64,000 nucleotides of DNA, taken from Bacilli bacterium (GTDB lineage: Bacteria > Bacillota_I > Bacilli_A > RF39 > UBA660). Numbering within the stretch: the stretch's first letter is position 1; every line of letters starts with the position of its first letter. The notes under the pieces are model-generated. The model was given only the letters and a program-made list of their open reading frames with translations, made no database searches and had not been told where the DNA came from. The DNA lies in the NCBI GenBank assembly GCA_017406955.1, contig JAFQXM010000005.1, forward strand, positions 1-64,000. Reading direction: 5' to 3'. Below are positions 43,921-51,815 of the stretch, in pieces. The translations under genes and the position numbers were made by a program.

Positions 43921-44491
43921 AGGAGTACTTGAAGGATTATTATTTGTTGTTGGTGAAGAAGGTTTAAGTCTAGAACAAATAGAAGATGTCTTAGAAATAG
44001 ATGAAAATCAAGCTAAAGAATTATTAAAAACTTTGAAAGAAGAGTATGAAGAAGAAGGTAGAGGAGTAAGAATAGATTTTTTAGGTAATAGATTTAAATT
44101 AACTACTAAGTTTGAACATAAAGAGTATTATCAAAAACTAATTGAGAATCCTGAGACTAATACTTTATCTCAAGCAGCATTAGAAACACTTGCCATAATT
44201 GCCTATAATGAACCATTAACTAGAATAGAGGTTGATGATATTAGAGGAGTAGGTAGTGCACAAATGGTTAGGAAATTAGTTGCGAAAGGATTTATTAAAG
44301 AAGTAGGTAGATCTGATGCTCCTGGTAGACCAATTCTTTATAAAACAACTAGTGAATTTTTAGATTATTTTGGACTTTCAACTATAGATGATTTACCTAG
44401 TATGGCAGATTTTATACAGCCTAAAGAAGAAGTAGAGGAAGAAGATAAAGATTTATATACATCAAGATATAAAGAAGAATCAGTTATTTAA
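43910..44491 (+). CDS. scpB: Segregation and condensation protein ScpB
   Basis: Partner of ScpA; a dimer of tandem winged helices. 193 residues: LEGLLFVVGEEGLSLEQIED, FKLTTKFEHKEYY, LSQAALETLAIIAYNEPLTR then EVDDIRGV, and GFIKEVGRSDAPGRPILYKT are diagnostic. ATG 43910 is chosen because GAGGTGG lies 4-10 nt upstream within scpA; an ATG at 43883 has no site. The C-terminal tail is acidic. Confidence 0.96.
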   Translation: MENKGVLEGLLFVVGEEGLSLEQIEDVLEIDENQAKELLKTLKEEYEEEGRGVRIDFLGNRFKLTTKFEHKEYYQKLIENPETNTLSQAALETLAIIAYNEPLTRIEVDDIRGVGSAQMVRKLVAKGFIKEVGRSDAPGRPILYKTTSEFLDYFGLSTIDDLPSMADFIQPKEEVEEEDKDLYTSRYKEESVI

Positions 44492-44509
44492 AATATATAG
44501 ATTATATGA

Positions 44510-44515
44510 TATAAT
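44510..44515 (+). promoter_or_regulatory. -10 element of the tRNA-Leu gene
   Basis: TATAAT ten bases before the tRNA. It lies in a dyad (TAGATTATA..TATAATCTA). A weak TTTAAA -35 is 17 bp upstream. Confidence 0.5.
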
Positions 44516-44525
44516 CTATTTACTT

Positions 44526-44612
44526 GCTTGTATGGCGGAATTGGTAGACGCGGCAGACTCAAAATCTGCTGGTAGTAATACCGTATGGGTTCAAGTCCCT
44601 TTACAAGCACCA
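44526..44612 (+). tRNA. tRNA-Leu (anticodon CAA)
   Basis: Cloverleaf with acceptor GCTTGTA/TACAAGC, D-arm containing TTGGTAGACGCGG, anticodon stem GCAGA/TCTGC around CTCAAAA (anticodon CAA, reads UUG), a long class II variable arm, and a T-arm with GGTTCAAGTCC. The discriminator A and CCA are encoded. 87 nt. Confidence 0.96.
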
Positions 44613-44623
44613 TTTATAAATAC

Positions 44624-44647
44624 AAAAGAACTTATGTTCTTTTTTTT
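44624..44647 (+). terminator. Terminator after tRNA-Leu
   Basis: AAAAGAAC/GTTCTTTT with a TTAT loop, then a T-run of eight or more. Confidence 0.8.
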
Positions 44648-44690
44648 GTTTATAAACAAATATATTGGGAATAATAATTATGGTGATATT

Positions 44691-45197
44691 ATGTATTATA
44701 TTAATTCCTTTTTTATATACTCTGTATTTGGATATATATTTGAAATTATAGTAAATCTTTTACAAAAACATAAACCAATTAGTGGAATACTTTATGGGCC
44801 TTGGACACCAATATATGGAATTGGTGCAGTATTAATATTAATAATATTTAAAAAAGTGTTTAAAGTGTTAAAATTAAATAAATTCTTAGAGATATTAATT
44901 GCGCTTTTAATAATTGCCTTAGTATTAACTTTTATAGAATGGATAGGTGGAATTTTAATAGAAAAGTTTTTTCATATTACTTTTTGGGATTATAGAAAAC
45001 TAAAACTTAATATTGGAAAATATATAGCCTTAGAAGTTACAGGTATATGGATTGTTGGATCACTGGTAATATTATATTTTCTTCAACCATTATTTAATAA
45101 ATTTATTAAATTAATACCTAATTATTTTACTTATTTACTAATAATACTAATGGTTGTTGATATGTTATTTACAATCTTTACTAAAAAAGTTAAATAA
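44691..45197 (+). CDS. CmpB-type putative ABC transporter permease (PF06541-like membrane protein)
   Basis: 168 residues and about five helices. YSVFGYIFEIIVNLL, GILYGPWTPIYGIGAVLI and EWIGGILIEKFFHITFWDY are landmarks of the CmpB family, annotated as ABC permeases though no ATPase partner is adjacent. ATG 44691 follows GGTGAT; longer frames run back into the tRNA gene. Function unproven. Confidence 0.8.
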   Translation: MYYINSFFIYSVFGYIFEIIVNLLQKHKPISGILYGPWTPIYGIGAVLILIIFKKVFKVLKLNKFLEILIALLIIALVLTFIEWIGGILIEKFFHITFWDYRKLKLNIGKYIALEVTGIWIVGSLVILYFLQPLFNKFIKLIPNYFTYLLIILMVVDMLFTIFTKKVK

Positions 45198-45285
45198 ATA
45201 ATTATATAATCCTAATAATTAAAAATATAGATAAATTCTTATAAATATGATATATTTAAGTAAAGATAGTATTGTGGAGGGTTTT

Positions 45286-46113
45286 ATGAGAAAAAATATA
45301 TTATTAGTATTAATTTTTACCTGTGTATTATTTTTAACTGGTTGTAATGGCACAGTAACTAGGGAATTACGTGAATCAGGATTTAATTTGGGTACTGATA
45401 ATTTAGTTTGTACTGATTTAATTCCTAAGAAAGAAGGAGAAGTAGTTAGTGAAAAAATACGATATATAAATGATAATTTAGCTATTACTGATAGTGGTAA
45501 AATATATGAGTTATCATATGATCAAAAATTTTCTAATAATGAAAACTGTAGAAAAGTTAATACATCATTTAAAGTTTCTGCTATAATGAATGATGATGTT
45601 GTTAGAGGTGAAGATAATAAATTTTATTATTTAAGTAGTGATTCTGGAACAAACGCTTATAGTGAAATTACTGTAAATGATGATTCATATGAAATTTATA
45701 ATTTAGTTCTTTCATCATCTGAAGTTAAAAAAGTATCTACAGTTGATGAAAGTAAAGGTATTTATTATGTATTACTTACTGATGGTAATGTGTATAAGTA
45801 TGTTGTTGATAGATCTAATTATGATAGTCCTTATACTATAGTATCTAAGACTATTGCTTATAACGAAGATAGTTATGGTAAAATAATTGATTTTAATTAT
45901 GATTCTTCTAATAAGGATAAAACTTATGTTAAAACTGATGATGTTATATATAGAATGCAAGTTACTAATAAAGATAAATGTGATAAATATGCTGATGTTG
46001 AGTGTAAATATAAATTTATGAAAGATGAAGTCTTAACTAAATACTATAAAACTAAAATATTATATTATGGCCCAACTATTTTAATTACTACGTATGGAAG
46101 AACATTTAATTAG
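45286..46113 (+). CDS. Lipoprotein of unknown function
   Basis: 275 residues. Signal peptide with lipobox LTGC (lipidated Cys ~20). The mature part is beta-rich with repeated short strands (KIYELSYDQKF, KFYYLSSDSG, NVYKYVVDRS, VIYRMQV), suggesting a beta-propeller-like fold; no family recognised. ATG 45286 follows GTGGAGGG; an ATG at 45247 has no site. Single gene followed by a terminator. Confidence 0.72.
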   Translation: MRKNILLVLIFTCVLFLTGCNGTVTRELRESGFNLGTDNLVCTDLIPKKEGEVVSEKIRYINDNLAITDSGKIYELSYDQKFSNNENCRKVNTSFKVSAIMNDDVVRGEDNKFYYLSSDSGTNAYSEITVNDDSYEIYNLVLSSSEVKKVSTVDESKGIYYVLLTDGNVYKYVVDRSNYDSPYTIVSKTIAYNEDSYGKIIDFNYDSSNKDKTYVKTDDVIYRMQVTNKDKCDKYADVECKYKFMKDEVLTKYYKTKILYYGPTILITTYGRTFN

Positions 46114-46131
46114 ACACTATGTGTCTTTTTA
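46112..46131 (+). terminator. Intrinsic terminator after the lipoprotein gene
   Basis: AGACAC/GTGTCT with a TAT loop, then TTTTATTT; overlaps the stop codon. Confidence 0.7.
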
Positions 46132-46180
46132 TTTGAATTAAAACTATTTATTTGATAATATTTAGGTAGAGGTGAGGTTT

Positions 46181-47050
46181 ATGTTAGAGGCTAATAAATG
46201 GATAGATTATGAATTAATAGATACATCTCGAGGAGAAAAATTAGAACGATGGGGAAGTATATATTTACTTAGACCAGATCCTCAAGTTATATGGGATAAT
46301 GGTGATTTATTAGAAAAGTATAGGGATATAATACACGCTGTATATCATCGTAGTAAAAAAGGAGGAGGTTCTTGGGAAAATTTAAAAGAAACTCCTAGTA
46401 GTTGGAAAATTAAATATAAAAACTTAACTTTCAATATTAAACAAATGGGATTTAAACATACAGGATTATTTCCAGAACAGGCAGTTAATTGGGATTTTAT
46501 GATTAATAAAATAAAAAAAGAGAAAAGGGAAATAAAAGTATTAAATTTATTTGCTTATACAGGAGGTGCCACTGTTGCTTGTTTAAGTGCTGGTGCTAAT
46601 GTTACTCATGTTGATTCATCTCGTGGTATGGTTGATTGGTGTAAGGAAAATGTAAATGATTCTGGATATAGGGATGCTAAAATAAGATATTTGGTAGATG
46701 ATGTTGTAAAGTTTGTAAAAAGAGAAATTAGACGCGGTAATAAGTATGATGCTATTATTATGGATCCTCCAAGTTATGGTAGGGGAGCTAATAAAGAGAT
46801 TTGGAATATAGAAAAAGATTTAAATAATTTAGTAGAGTTATGTAGTCAGATTTTAAGTGATGATCCACTATTTTTTATAATAAATTCTTATACTACTGGT
46901 ATGTCTTCTACAGTACTTAAAAATTTATTAACAGTAACTGTTAATAAAAAAAGTAATGGTAAAGTATCTTGTGGAGAAATAGGATTAAAAGATAATAATG
47001 ATTTAATACTACCATGTGGTATATATGGAAGATGGGAAAAGTATGAATAA
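46181..47050 (+). CDS. Class I SAM-dependent (rRNA) methyltransferase, RlmI-related
   Basis: 289 residues. FKHTGLFPEQAVNWDFM, the SAM-binding VLNLFAYTGGATVACLSAGA, HVDSSRGMVDWCKEN, and the catalytic-loop AIIMDPPSYGRG (DPPSY) match the C-terminal half of RlmI/RlmK-type 23S rRNA methyltransferases (PF10672). The PUA domain of full RlmI is absent. ATG 46181 follows GAGGTGAGG. Overlaps the pseudouridine synthase gene by 8 nt, so both act in RNA modification. Confidence 0.88.
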   Translation: MLEANKWIDYELIDTSRGEKLERWGSIYLLRPDPQVIWDNGDLLEKYRDIIHAVYHRSKKGGGSWENLKETPSSWKIKYKNLTFNIKQMGFKHTGLFPEQAVNWDFMINKIKKEKREIKVLNLFAYTGGATVACLSAGANVTHVDSSRGMVDWCKENVNDSGYRDAKIRYLVDDVVKFVKREIRRGNKYDAIIMDPPSYGRGANKEIWNIEKDLNNLVELCSQILSDDPLFFIINSYTTGMSSTVLKNLLTVTVNKKSNGKVSCGEIGLKDNNDLILPCGIYGRWEKYE

Positions 47051-47711
47051 ATTAAATATATTATATGAGGATAATCATATTATAGTAGTAGAAAAAATGC
47101 CTAATATATTAAGTCAGTCTGATATAACTAAAGATATGGATTTATTAACTATGGTTAAATCTTATATAAAAGAAAGATATAATAAGCCAGGTAATGTATA
47201 TTTAGGTTTAGTTCATAGATTAGATAGACCTGTAGGGGGACTTATGGTTTTTGCGAAGACTAGTAAGGCTGCGAAAAGATTGTCTGAACAAATTAAAAAA
47301 CATCAATTTGATAAATATTATTTAGCAATAGTAAATGGAGTTTTAAAAGAAGATGGAGTTTTAGAGGATAAATTAAAAAAATTAGATAATGGTAATACAA
47401 TAGTTTCTGATGATGGTAAAGAATCAATTCTTAATTATAAAGTGTTAGAAGTAAATAAATCTAATAATATGACTTTAGTAAAAGTAAATTTAATAACTGG
47501 TAGACATCACCAAATAAGAGTTCAATTTGCTAGTAGAGGTTATCCTTTAGTTGGAGACCAAAGGTATGGTAAGCAGGATAAAAAGCAAATATGTTTATAT
47601 GCTTATAAATTAGAATTTATTCATCCAACCACTAAAGAAAAATTAAAATTTATAAAATTACCAACAAAAAAAGGTAGTTGGACATTATTTACAATGTCAA
47701 AAAATGTATAA
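47043..47711 (+). CDS. RluA-family pseudouridine synthase
   Basis: 222 residues. ILYEDNHIIVVEKMPNILSQ, the catalytic LVHRLDRPVGGLMVFAKTSK (Asp in HRLDR), YLAIVNG, ITGRHHQIRVQFASRGYPLV and GDQRYGK are complete. No S4 domain, as in RluA and TruC types. Target uridine not assignable. Start at ATG 47043 within the end of the methyltransferase gene. Confidence 0.93.
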   Translation: MNKLNILYEDNHIIVVEKMPNILSQSDITKDMDLLTMVKSYIKERYNKPGNVYLGLVHRLDRPVGGLMVFAKTSKAAKRLSEQIKKHQFDKYYLAIVNGVLKEDGVLEDKLKKLDNGNTIVSDDGKESILNYKVLEVNKSNNMTLVKVNLITGRHHQIRVQFASRGYPLVGDQRYGKQDKKQICLYAYKLEFIHPTTKEKLKFIKLPTKKGSWTLFTMSKNV

Positions 47712-47716
47712 AAAAT

Positions 47717-47744
47717 AAAATATTTGCAATATAATATTTTTTTT
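47717..47744 (+). terminator. Intrinsic terminator after the RNA-modification genes
   Basis: AAAATATT/AATATTTT with an 8-nt loop, then T-run. The AT-only stem is weak. Confidence 0.5.
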
Positions 47745-47752
47745 GCTATCAT
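47724..47752 (+). promoter_or_regulatory. Promoter of the repeat-rich membrane protein gene
   Basis: TTGCAA (47724-47729), 17 bp, TATCAT (47747-47752), with AGGGAG before the start. Confidence 0.55.
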
Positions 47753-47784
47753 ATTAATAGAATAATAATAAGGGAGTAGATAAT

Positions 47785-48729
47785 ATGAATTTTGATTTCA
47801 GTTGGTTTTTAACAGTTCCAGGAATATTAATAACAGGAGGAGTTTTACTTTTAATTGTTGCTTTAATCATATTAATTGCAACATCTGGTAAGAAAAATAG
47901 TGAATATCAAGAAGTAGTAGAGGAAAATAGTGCTGATGCTAATGGTCAAGTTGCAGCAGAACAAAATATGGAGGCTCCAATGCCTGAAGCTGCAAATGCT
48001 AATGCAGTTCCTGAAATGGGACAACCACAGGTTAATCCTAATGATTCAATTATGAATATACCTGATCCAGTTATGGCTGCTCCAGCACCAGAAATGAATC
48101 CTGTAGAACCAGCTATGGATGTTAATCCAGTTGCTCAAGAACAACCAGCATTTGATCCACAAGTTGCTAATGTTGAACAGCCAGTAGGAGCACCAAGTAT
48201 GGAGCCAGTAGTTGAACAACCGGCAATCGAGCCAGTACAAGAAGCACCAAGTATGGAACCGGTAGTTGAACAACCAGCAATTGAGCCAGTACAAGAAGCA
48301 CCAAGTATGGAGCCAGTAGTTGAGCAACCAGCAATTGAATTAGCACCAGAAACACCAAGTATGGAGCCAGTGGTTGAACAACCAGCAATCCAACCATCAC
48401 CAGAAGCGCCAAGTATGGAGCCAGTTATAAATCAACCAACTATGGAATCAAACTCAATTCCAAATATAGATAATGGAGTGGGAGTACAAAATCCTACTGT
48501 TGAAAATGTAAATTCTAATCCAGTAGTTCCAGATGTTAGTAATGTACAACCACAACAAGAACAACCTCAAATATATGGTGGTGCTAATCCGTTAGAGAAT
48601 ACCCAATCAATACCAATTTCAAATATTGTTGGACCTAATGCTAATCAGGCACCAGTACAAACACCATCTGCTGAACCTACAATGGTTGATCCGCAAATAC
48701 AACCTGTACAACCAAATATACAACAATAA
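47785..48729 (+). CDS. Single-pass membrane protein with Pro/Glu-rich tandem repeats
   Basis: 314 residues, unknown function. A helix at about 14-34 is followed by a long acidic, Pro/Gln/Asn-rich disordered tail. Five 18-residue repeats of APSMEPVVEQPAIEPVQE type occupy about residues 136-225. Base composition is visibly less AT-rich over the repeats than in neighbouring genes. There is no signal cleavage site; the tail could face either side of the membrane. AAGGGAGTAG precedes the ATG. Confidence 0.8.
   Translation: MNFDFSWFLTVPGILITGGVLLLIVALIILIATSGKKNSEYQEVVEENSADANGQVAAEQNMEAPMPEAANANAVPEMGQPQVNPNDSIMNIPDPVMAAPAPEMNPVEPAMDVNPVAQEQPAFDPQVANVEQPVGAPSMEPVVEQPAIEPVQEAPSMEPVVEQPAIEPVQEAPSMEPVVEQPAIELAPETPSMEPVVEQPAIQPSPEAPSMEPVINQPTMESNSIPNIDNGVGVQNPTVENVNSNPVVPDVSNVQPQQEQPQIYGGANPLENTQSIPISNIVGPNANQAPVQTPSAEPTMVDPQIQPVQPNIQQ
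48190..48459 (+). repeat. Five tandem 54-bp repeats (coding)
   Basis: Units begin at 48190, 48244, 48298, 48352 and 48406, each encoding an 18-residue Pro/Glu-rich motif. The first three are nearly identical; the last is diverged. Confidence 0.9.
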
Positions 48730-48746
48730 AAGCTTTAGGCTTTTTT
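48728..48746 (+). terminator. Intrinsic terminator
   Basis: AAAAGC/GCTTTT stem then T-run, right after the repeat protein gene. Confidence 0.65.
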
Positions 48747-48762
48747 CTTTTAGGTATAGCTT

Positions 48763-49242
48763 ATGAAAGATAAAATAATAGAGTCTTTAACTATAGTAAT
48801 TGTTATTATTGCTACGCTTATTACGTTATTATCTTTAAATATAAATGATTTAAATTTTGTAGAAATAGGAAATTATGTTTTAGTATCCGGAGAAAAAGAT
48901 TTAATAATCGCTAAAGAAGAAAAACAAGAATTAAAAGATAATAATATTGTATATATTGATTATATTAATAAACATTTAACTATTAATACTGGTAAGGTTA
49001 AAGATGTTAATGTTGTTGATAATAAAAAAATATATACTGTAATAAATAATAGTAAAAAAGTTAATATTGATAGTAGTTGTGTGATAGGTAATTATTTATA
49101 TATAATACCTTGGTTGGGTTATATTATAAATTATTTACTTACTAGAGATGGTTTTTTACTATTTATAGTATTACCATTACTTATAGTTTGTGTGTATGAA
49201 CTATTCAAATTCATTGATGGAATTTCTAAATATAAGGCATAA
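48763..49242 (+). CDS. SipW-like (S26) signal peptidase homologue without a visible catalytic site
   Basis: 159 residues. An N-terminal helix (about 7-27) and a C-terminal pair of helices around IIPWLGYIINYLLTRDGF and LPLLIVCVYEL, which closely match the end of SipW/archaeal-type signal peptidase I. The catalytic Ser block (SGSMEPT) is absent; the corresponding segment reads NYVLVSGEKDLIIA. No HRI-type His is seen either. It is therefore probably not an active peptidase. The ribosome site is weak (TTTAGGTA). Unlinked to a substrate operon. Confidence 0.65.
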   Translation: MKDKIIESLTIVIVIIATLITLLSLNINDLNFVEIGNYVLVSGEKDLIIAKEEKQELKDNNIVYIDYINKHLTINTGKVKDVNVVDNKKIYTVINNSKKVNIDSSCVIGNYLYIIPWLGYIINYLLTRDGFLLFIVLPLLIVCVYELFKFIDGISKYKA

Positions 49243-49270
49243 ATATAAGCTTTATATTTTTTTTTTATTT
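49241..49270 (+). terminator. Intrinsic terminator
   Basis: AAATATAA/TTATATTT with a minimal loop and a T-run of more than eight. Confidence 0.6.
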
Positions 49271-49301
49271 AATTAATGTTATAATTATTATAGGTGGTTA
49301 T

Positions 49302-50438
49302 ATGAAAAAAATATCAATTTTGACACTTCATTTAGGTTATGGAGGAGTAGAAAAATCTATTGTTTCCTTAGCTAATATTTTATGTAAAAAATATAAAGTA
49401 GAAATTGCTTGTACATATAAATTGTATGATGAACCAGTTTTTGATTTAGATGAGCGGGTTTCTGTAAAGTATTTGGTATCTGATTACGTTCCAAATAAAA
49501 GAGAATTTTTAAATGAATTAAGACATCATAGATATATTAGAGCATTTAAAGAAGGATTAAAAAGTGTGAAAATTTTATATTTAAGAAGAAAAACAATGGT
49601 TGATTATATTAAAAATACTAATGCTAATACAATTATTTCCACCAAAGATGTTTTTGATAGATGGTTAGGAGATTATGGTAGTCCTAAAACTAAAAAAATA
49701 GGTTGGGAACATAATCACCATCATAATAATAAGCAATATGCTTTAAACATAATTCGTTCTTGTAAAAAGTTGGATTATTTAGTCTTAGTATCAAGAGATC
49801 TTAATAGATTTTATAAACGTGAAATGAGAAATTATAAATGTAGATGTATATGTATTCCAAATGTGTTAGAAAATATGCCTAAGAGATTAGCACCTTTAGA
49901 AAATAAAAGATTAATATCAGTTGGTAGATTATCAAAAGAAAAAGGATATATGGACTTATTGAAAGTTTATAAAGTAATAGCTAGAAAATATCCTGATTGG
50001 ACATTAGATATTATTGGTGATGGAGCTGAAAAAGAAAGGTTAGAAAAATATATAAATCAAAATAATTTAAATAAAAATGTTGTATTACATGGGTTCCAAA
50101 AGAAAGATTATATTGATAAGATGCTTAATAAATCATCTATTTATATAATGACATCTTATACGGAATCATTTGGTATTGTTTTAACTGAAGCTATGTCCCA
50201 TGGAATTCCTTGTATTGCTTTTTCGTCTGCTGAAGGTGCAAAAGAAATTATTAAGAGTGGGAAAAATGGATATTTAATAAAAAATAGAAATTATAATGCT
50301 ATGGTTAAGAAGGTAGCTGATTTAATTAATAGTAGAGATATCAGAAAAGATATTGGTAAGGCAGCTCGTTATAGTGTAAAACAATATACAAGTGATATGG
50401 TAGAGGCAAAGTGGTATAAATTAATAGAAAAGAAGTGA
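49302..50438 (+). CDS. Family 4 glycosyltransferase
   Basis: 378 residues, GT-B fold. ILTLHLGYGGVEKSIVSLAN at the N-terminus, EHNHHHNNKQYALN, ISVGRLSKEKGYMDLLKVYK, LDIIGDGAEKERLEKYI and SYTESFGIVLTEAMSHGIPC with the E-x7-E motif are all GT4 hallmarks. A TATAAT lies about 20 nt upstream and AGGTGG precedes the ATG. First gene of an operon with the Alg14/Alg13-like pair. Confidence 0.92.
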   Translation: MKKISILTLHLGYGGVEKSIVSLANILCKKYKVEIACTYKLYDEPVFDLDERVSVKYLVSDYVPNKREFLNELRHHRYIRAFKEGLKSVKILYLRRKTMVDYIKNTNANTIISTKDVFDRWLGDYGSPKTKKIGWEHNHHHNNKQYALNIIRSCKKLDYLVLVSRDLNRFYKREMRNYKCRCICIPNVLENMPKRLAPLENKRLISVGRLSKEKGYMDLLKVYKVIARKYPDWTLDIIGDGAEKERLEKYINQNNLNKNVVLHGFQKKDYIDKMLNKSSIYIMTSYTESFGIVLTEAMSHGIPCIAFSSAEGAKEIIKSGKNGYLIKNRNYNAMVKKVADLINSRDIRKDIGKAARYSVKQYTSDMVEAKWYKLIEKK

Positions 50439-50442
50439 TATA

Positions 50443-50913
50443 ATGCAAAAAATTTTATTCATTTCCTCAACAGGAGGACATTTTAACGAATTAATGCAAC
50501 TTAAAAGTTTACTTAAGAAGTATGACTATAATATTATTACTGAAAAGACTAAAGCTTCATTAGCATTAAAGAAAAAGTATAATAATAAAATAGGTTATTT
50601 AGTATATGGTAGTAGAAATAATATGCTATTATATCCTTTTAAGTTTATTTATAATTGTTTTAAAAGTTTATTTTATTATTTAAAATTTCGTCCTGATTAC
50701 ATTATTACTACTGGTGCTCATACGGCAGGACCAATGTGTTATATTGGTAAATTTTTTGGTAGTAGAGTCGTTTTTATAGAAACATTTGCTAATATAAATA
50801 CTAAAACTGTAACTGGAAAATTAGTTTATCCAGTCGCAGATAAATTTATAGTACAATGGTCTTCTATGAAAGAATTATATCCTAAATCAATAGATGGGGG
50901 ATGGATTTATTAA
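50443..50913 (+). CDS. Alg14-like glycosyltransferase subunit (EpsE/CpsF type)
   Basis: 156 residues. FISSTGGHFNELMQLKSLL, PDYIITTGAHTAGPMCYIGK and VVFIETFANINTKTVTGKLV match the Alg14 family, the membrane-anchoring acceptor-binding half of a two-part GT1/GT28 enzyme. Its catalytic partner is the next gene, whose ATG overlaps this stop. Together they usually add the second sugar to an undecaprenyl-linked unit. Confidence 0.9.
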   Translation: MQKILFISSTGGHFNELMQLKSLLKKYDYNIITEKTKASLALKKKYNNKIGYLVYGSRNNMLLYPFKFIYNCFKSLFYYLKFRPDYIITTGAHTAGPMCYIGKFFGSRVVFIETFANINTKTVTGKLVYPVADKFIVQWSSMKELYPKSIDGGWIY

Positions 50914-51803
50914 TGATATTAGTTACATTAGGTACACAAGATAAAGATTTTTCTAGATTATTGAAAGTATTAGATAAAGAGATTGAAAAAGGTAATATAA
51001 AAGATAAAGTTATAGTTCAATCTGGAAATACTAAATATAAATCTAATAATATGGAAATCTTTGATTTTGTTAGTAATAGAAAATTAGAAGAATTAATAGA
51101 AAAAAGTAAATTAGTAATTACTCATGGAGGAGTAGGATCTATTCTAACTGCTTTAAAGCATAATAAAAAAGTAATAGCGGCTCCTAGATTATCTAAATAT
51201 AGAGAACATCAAAATGATCATCAGAAACAAATAGTTAAAGAGTTTTCTAAAAGGGGTTATATTTTGGAATTAACTAATTTTAATAAAATAGGTGAAGTAT
51301 TAGAAAATAGTAAGAAATTTAAACCAGAAAAGTATAAATCTAATACTAAAAATATGATCAAATTAATTGATAATTATATTGAAGAAGATAATCATATATC
51401 TTGGTATAATAAGTATTATAGTATATTAGCTTACTTATTCTTTGGTTTTTTAACTACAATGATTAATATAGTATCTTTTTGGCTCTTTGATAAATTACTT
51501 AATAATATTTATATAAGTAATATTATGGCTTGGATAATATCTGTGTTGTTTGCTTTTATAACTAATAAATTATTTGTATTTGAGTCTAAAAGTTTAGAAA
51601 ATAAAAAAGTATTTAAAGAATCAGTATTATTTGTATTTTTTAGAATTTTATCTTTATTAATTGAAATAGTATTATTAGGTATACTAATAGAAAAACTATT
51701 AATTGATAAGATAGTATCTAAAGTAATTACTAATATAGTAGTTATAATTTTAAATTATGTTTTTTCTAAATTAATAATATTTAATAAAAAGAGTAAGGAA
51801 TAG
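50913..51803 (+). CDS. Alg13-like glycosyltransferase fused to a GtrA-type membrane domain
   Basis: 296 residues. Residues ~1-150 are Alg13-like (MILVTLGTQDKDFSRLLKVL, VITHGGVGSILTALKHNKKV, APRLSKYREHQNDHQKQIVK), the donor-binding half. Residues ~165-296 form a GtrA domain with four helices (YLFFGFLTTMINIVSFWLFD, ISVLFAFITNKLFVFES). GtrA proteins are implicated in moving polyprenyl-linked monosaccharides. No stop separates the two parts. ATG 50913 is chosen by overlap with the Alg14 stop and by the GGGGGATGG upstream. Confidence 0.88.
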   Translation: MILVTLGTQDKDFSRLLKVLDKEIEKGNIKDKVIVQSGNTKYKSNNMEIFDFVSNRKLEELIEKSKLVITHGGVGSILTALKHNKKVIAAPRLSKYREHQNDHQKQIVKEFSKRGYILELTNFNKIGEVLENSKKFKPEKYKSNTKNMIKLIDNYIEEDNHISWYNKYYSILAYLFFGFLTTMINIVSFWLFDKLLNNIYISNIMAWIISVLFAFITNKLFVFESKSLENKKVFKESVLFVFFRILSLLIEIVLLGILIEKLLIDKIVSKVITNIVVIILNYVFSKLIIFNKKSKE

Positions 51804-51815
51804 ATAGGAGTTTTT

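Noticed and set aside
44532-44690. N-terminal extension of the CmpB-like protein
   Set aside because: This stretch is the tRNA-Leu gene and its terminator; the protein starts at 44691 after GGTGAT.
48046-48412. Long antisense open frames opposite the repeat protein
   Set aside because: They arise from the repetitive Pro/Glu codons on the other strand, lack ribosome sites and encode low-complexity Trp/Leu or Val/Leu strings.
48190-48459. CRISPR-like array
   Set aside because: The units are contiguous 54-bp repeats without spacers, all in frame within a Pro/Glu-rich protein. No CRISPR array or cas gene was seen in the window.
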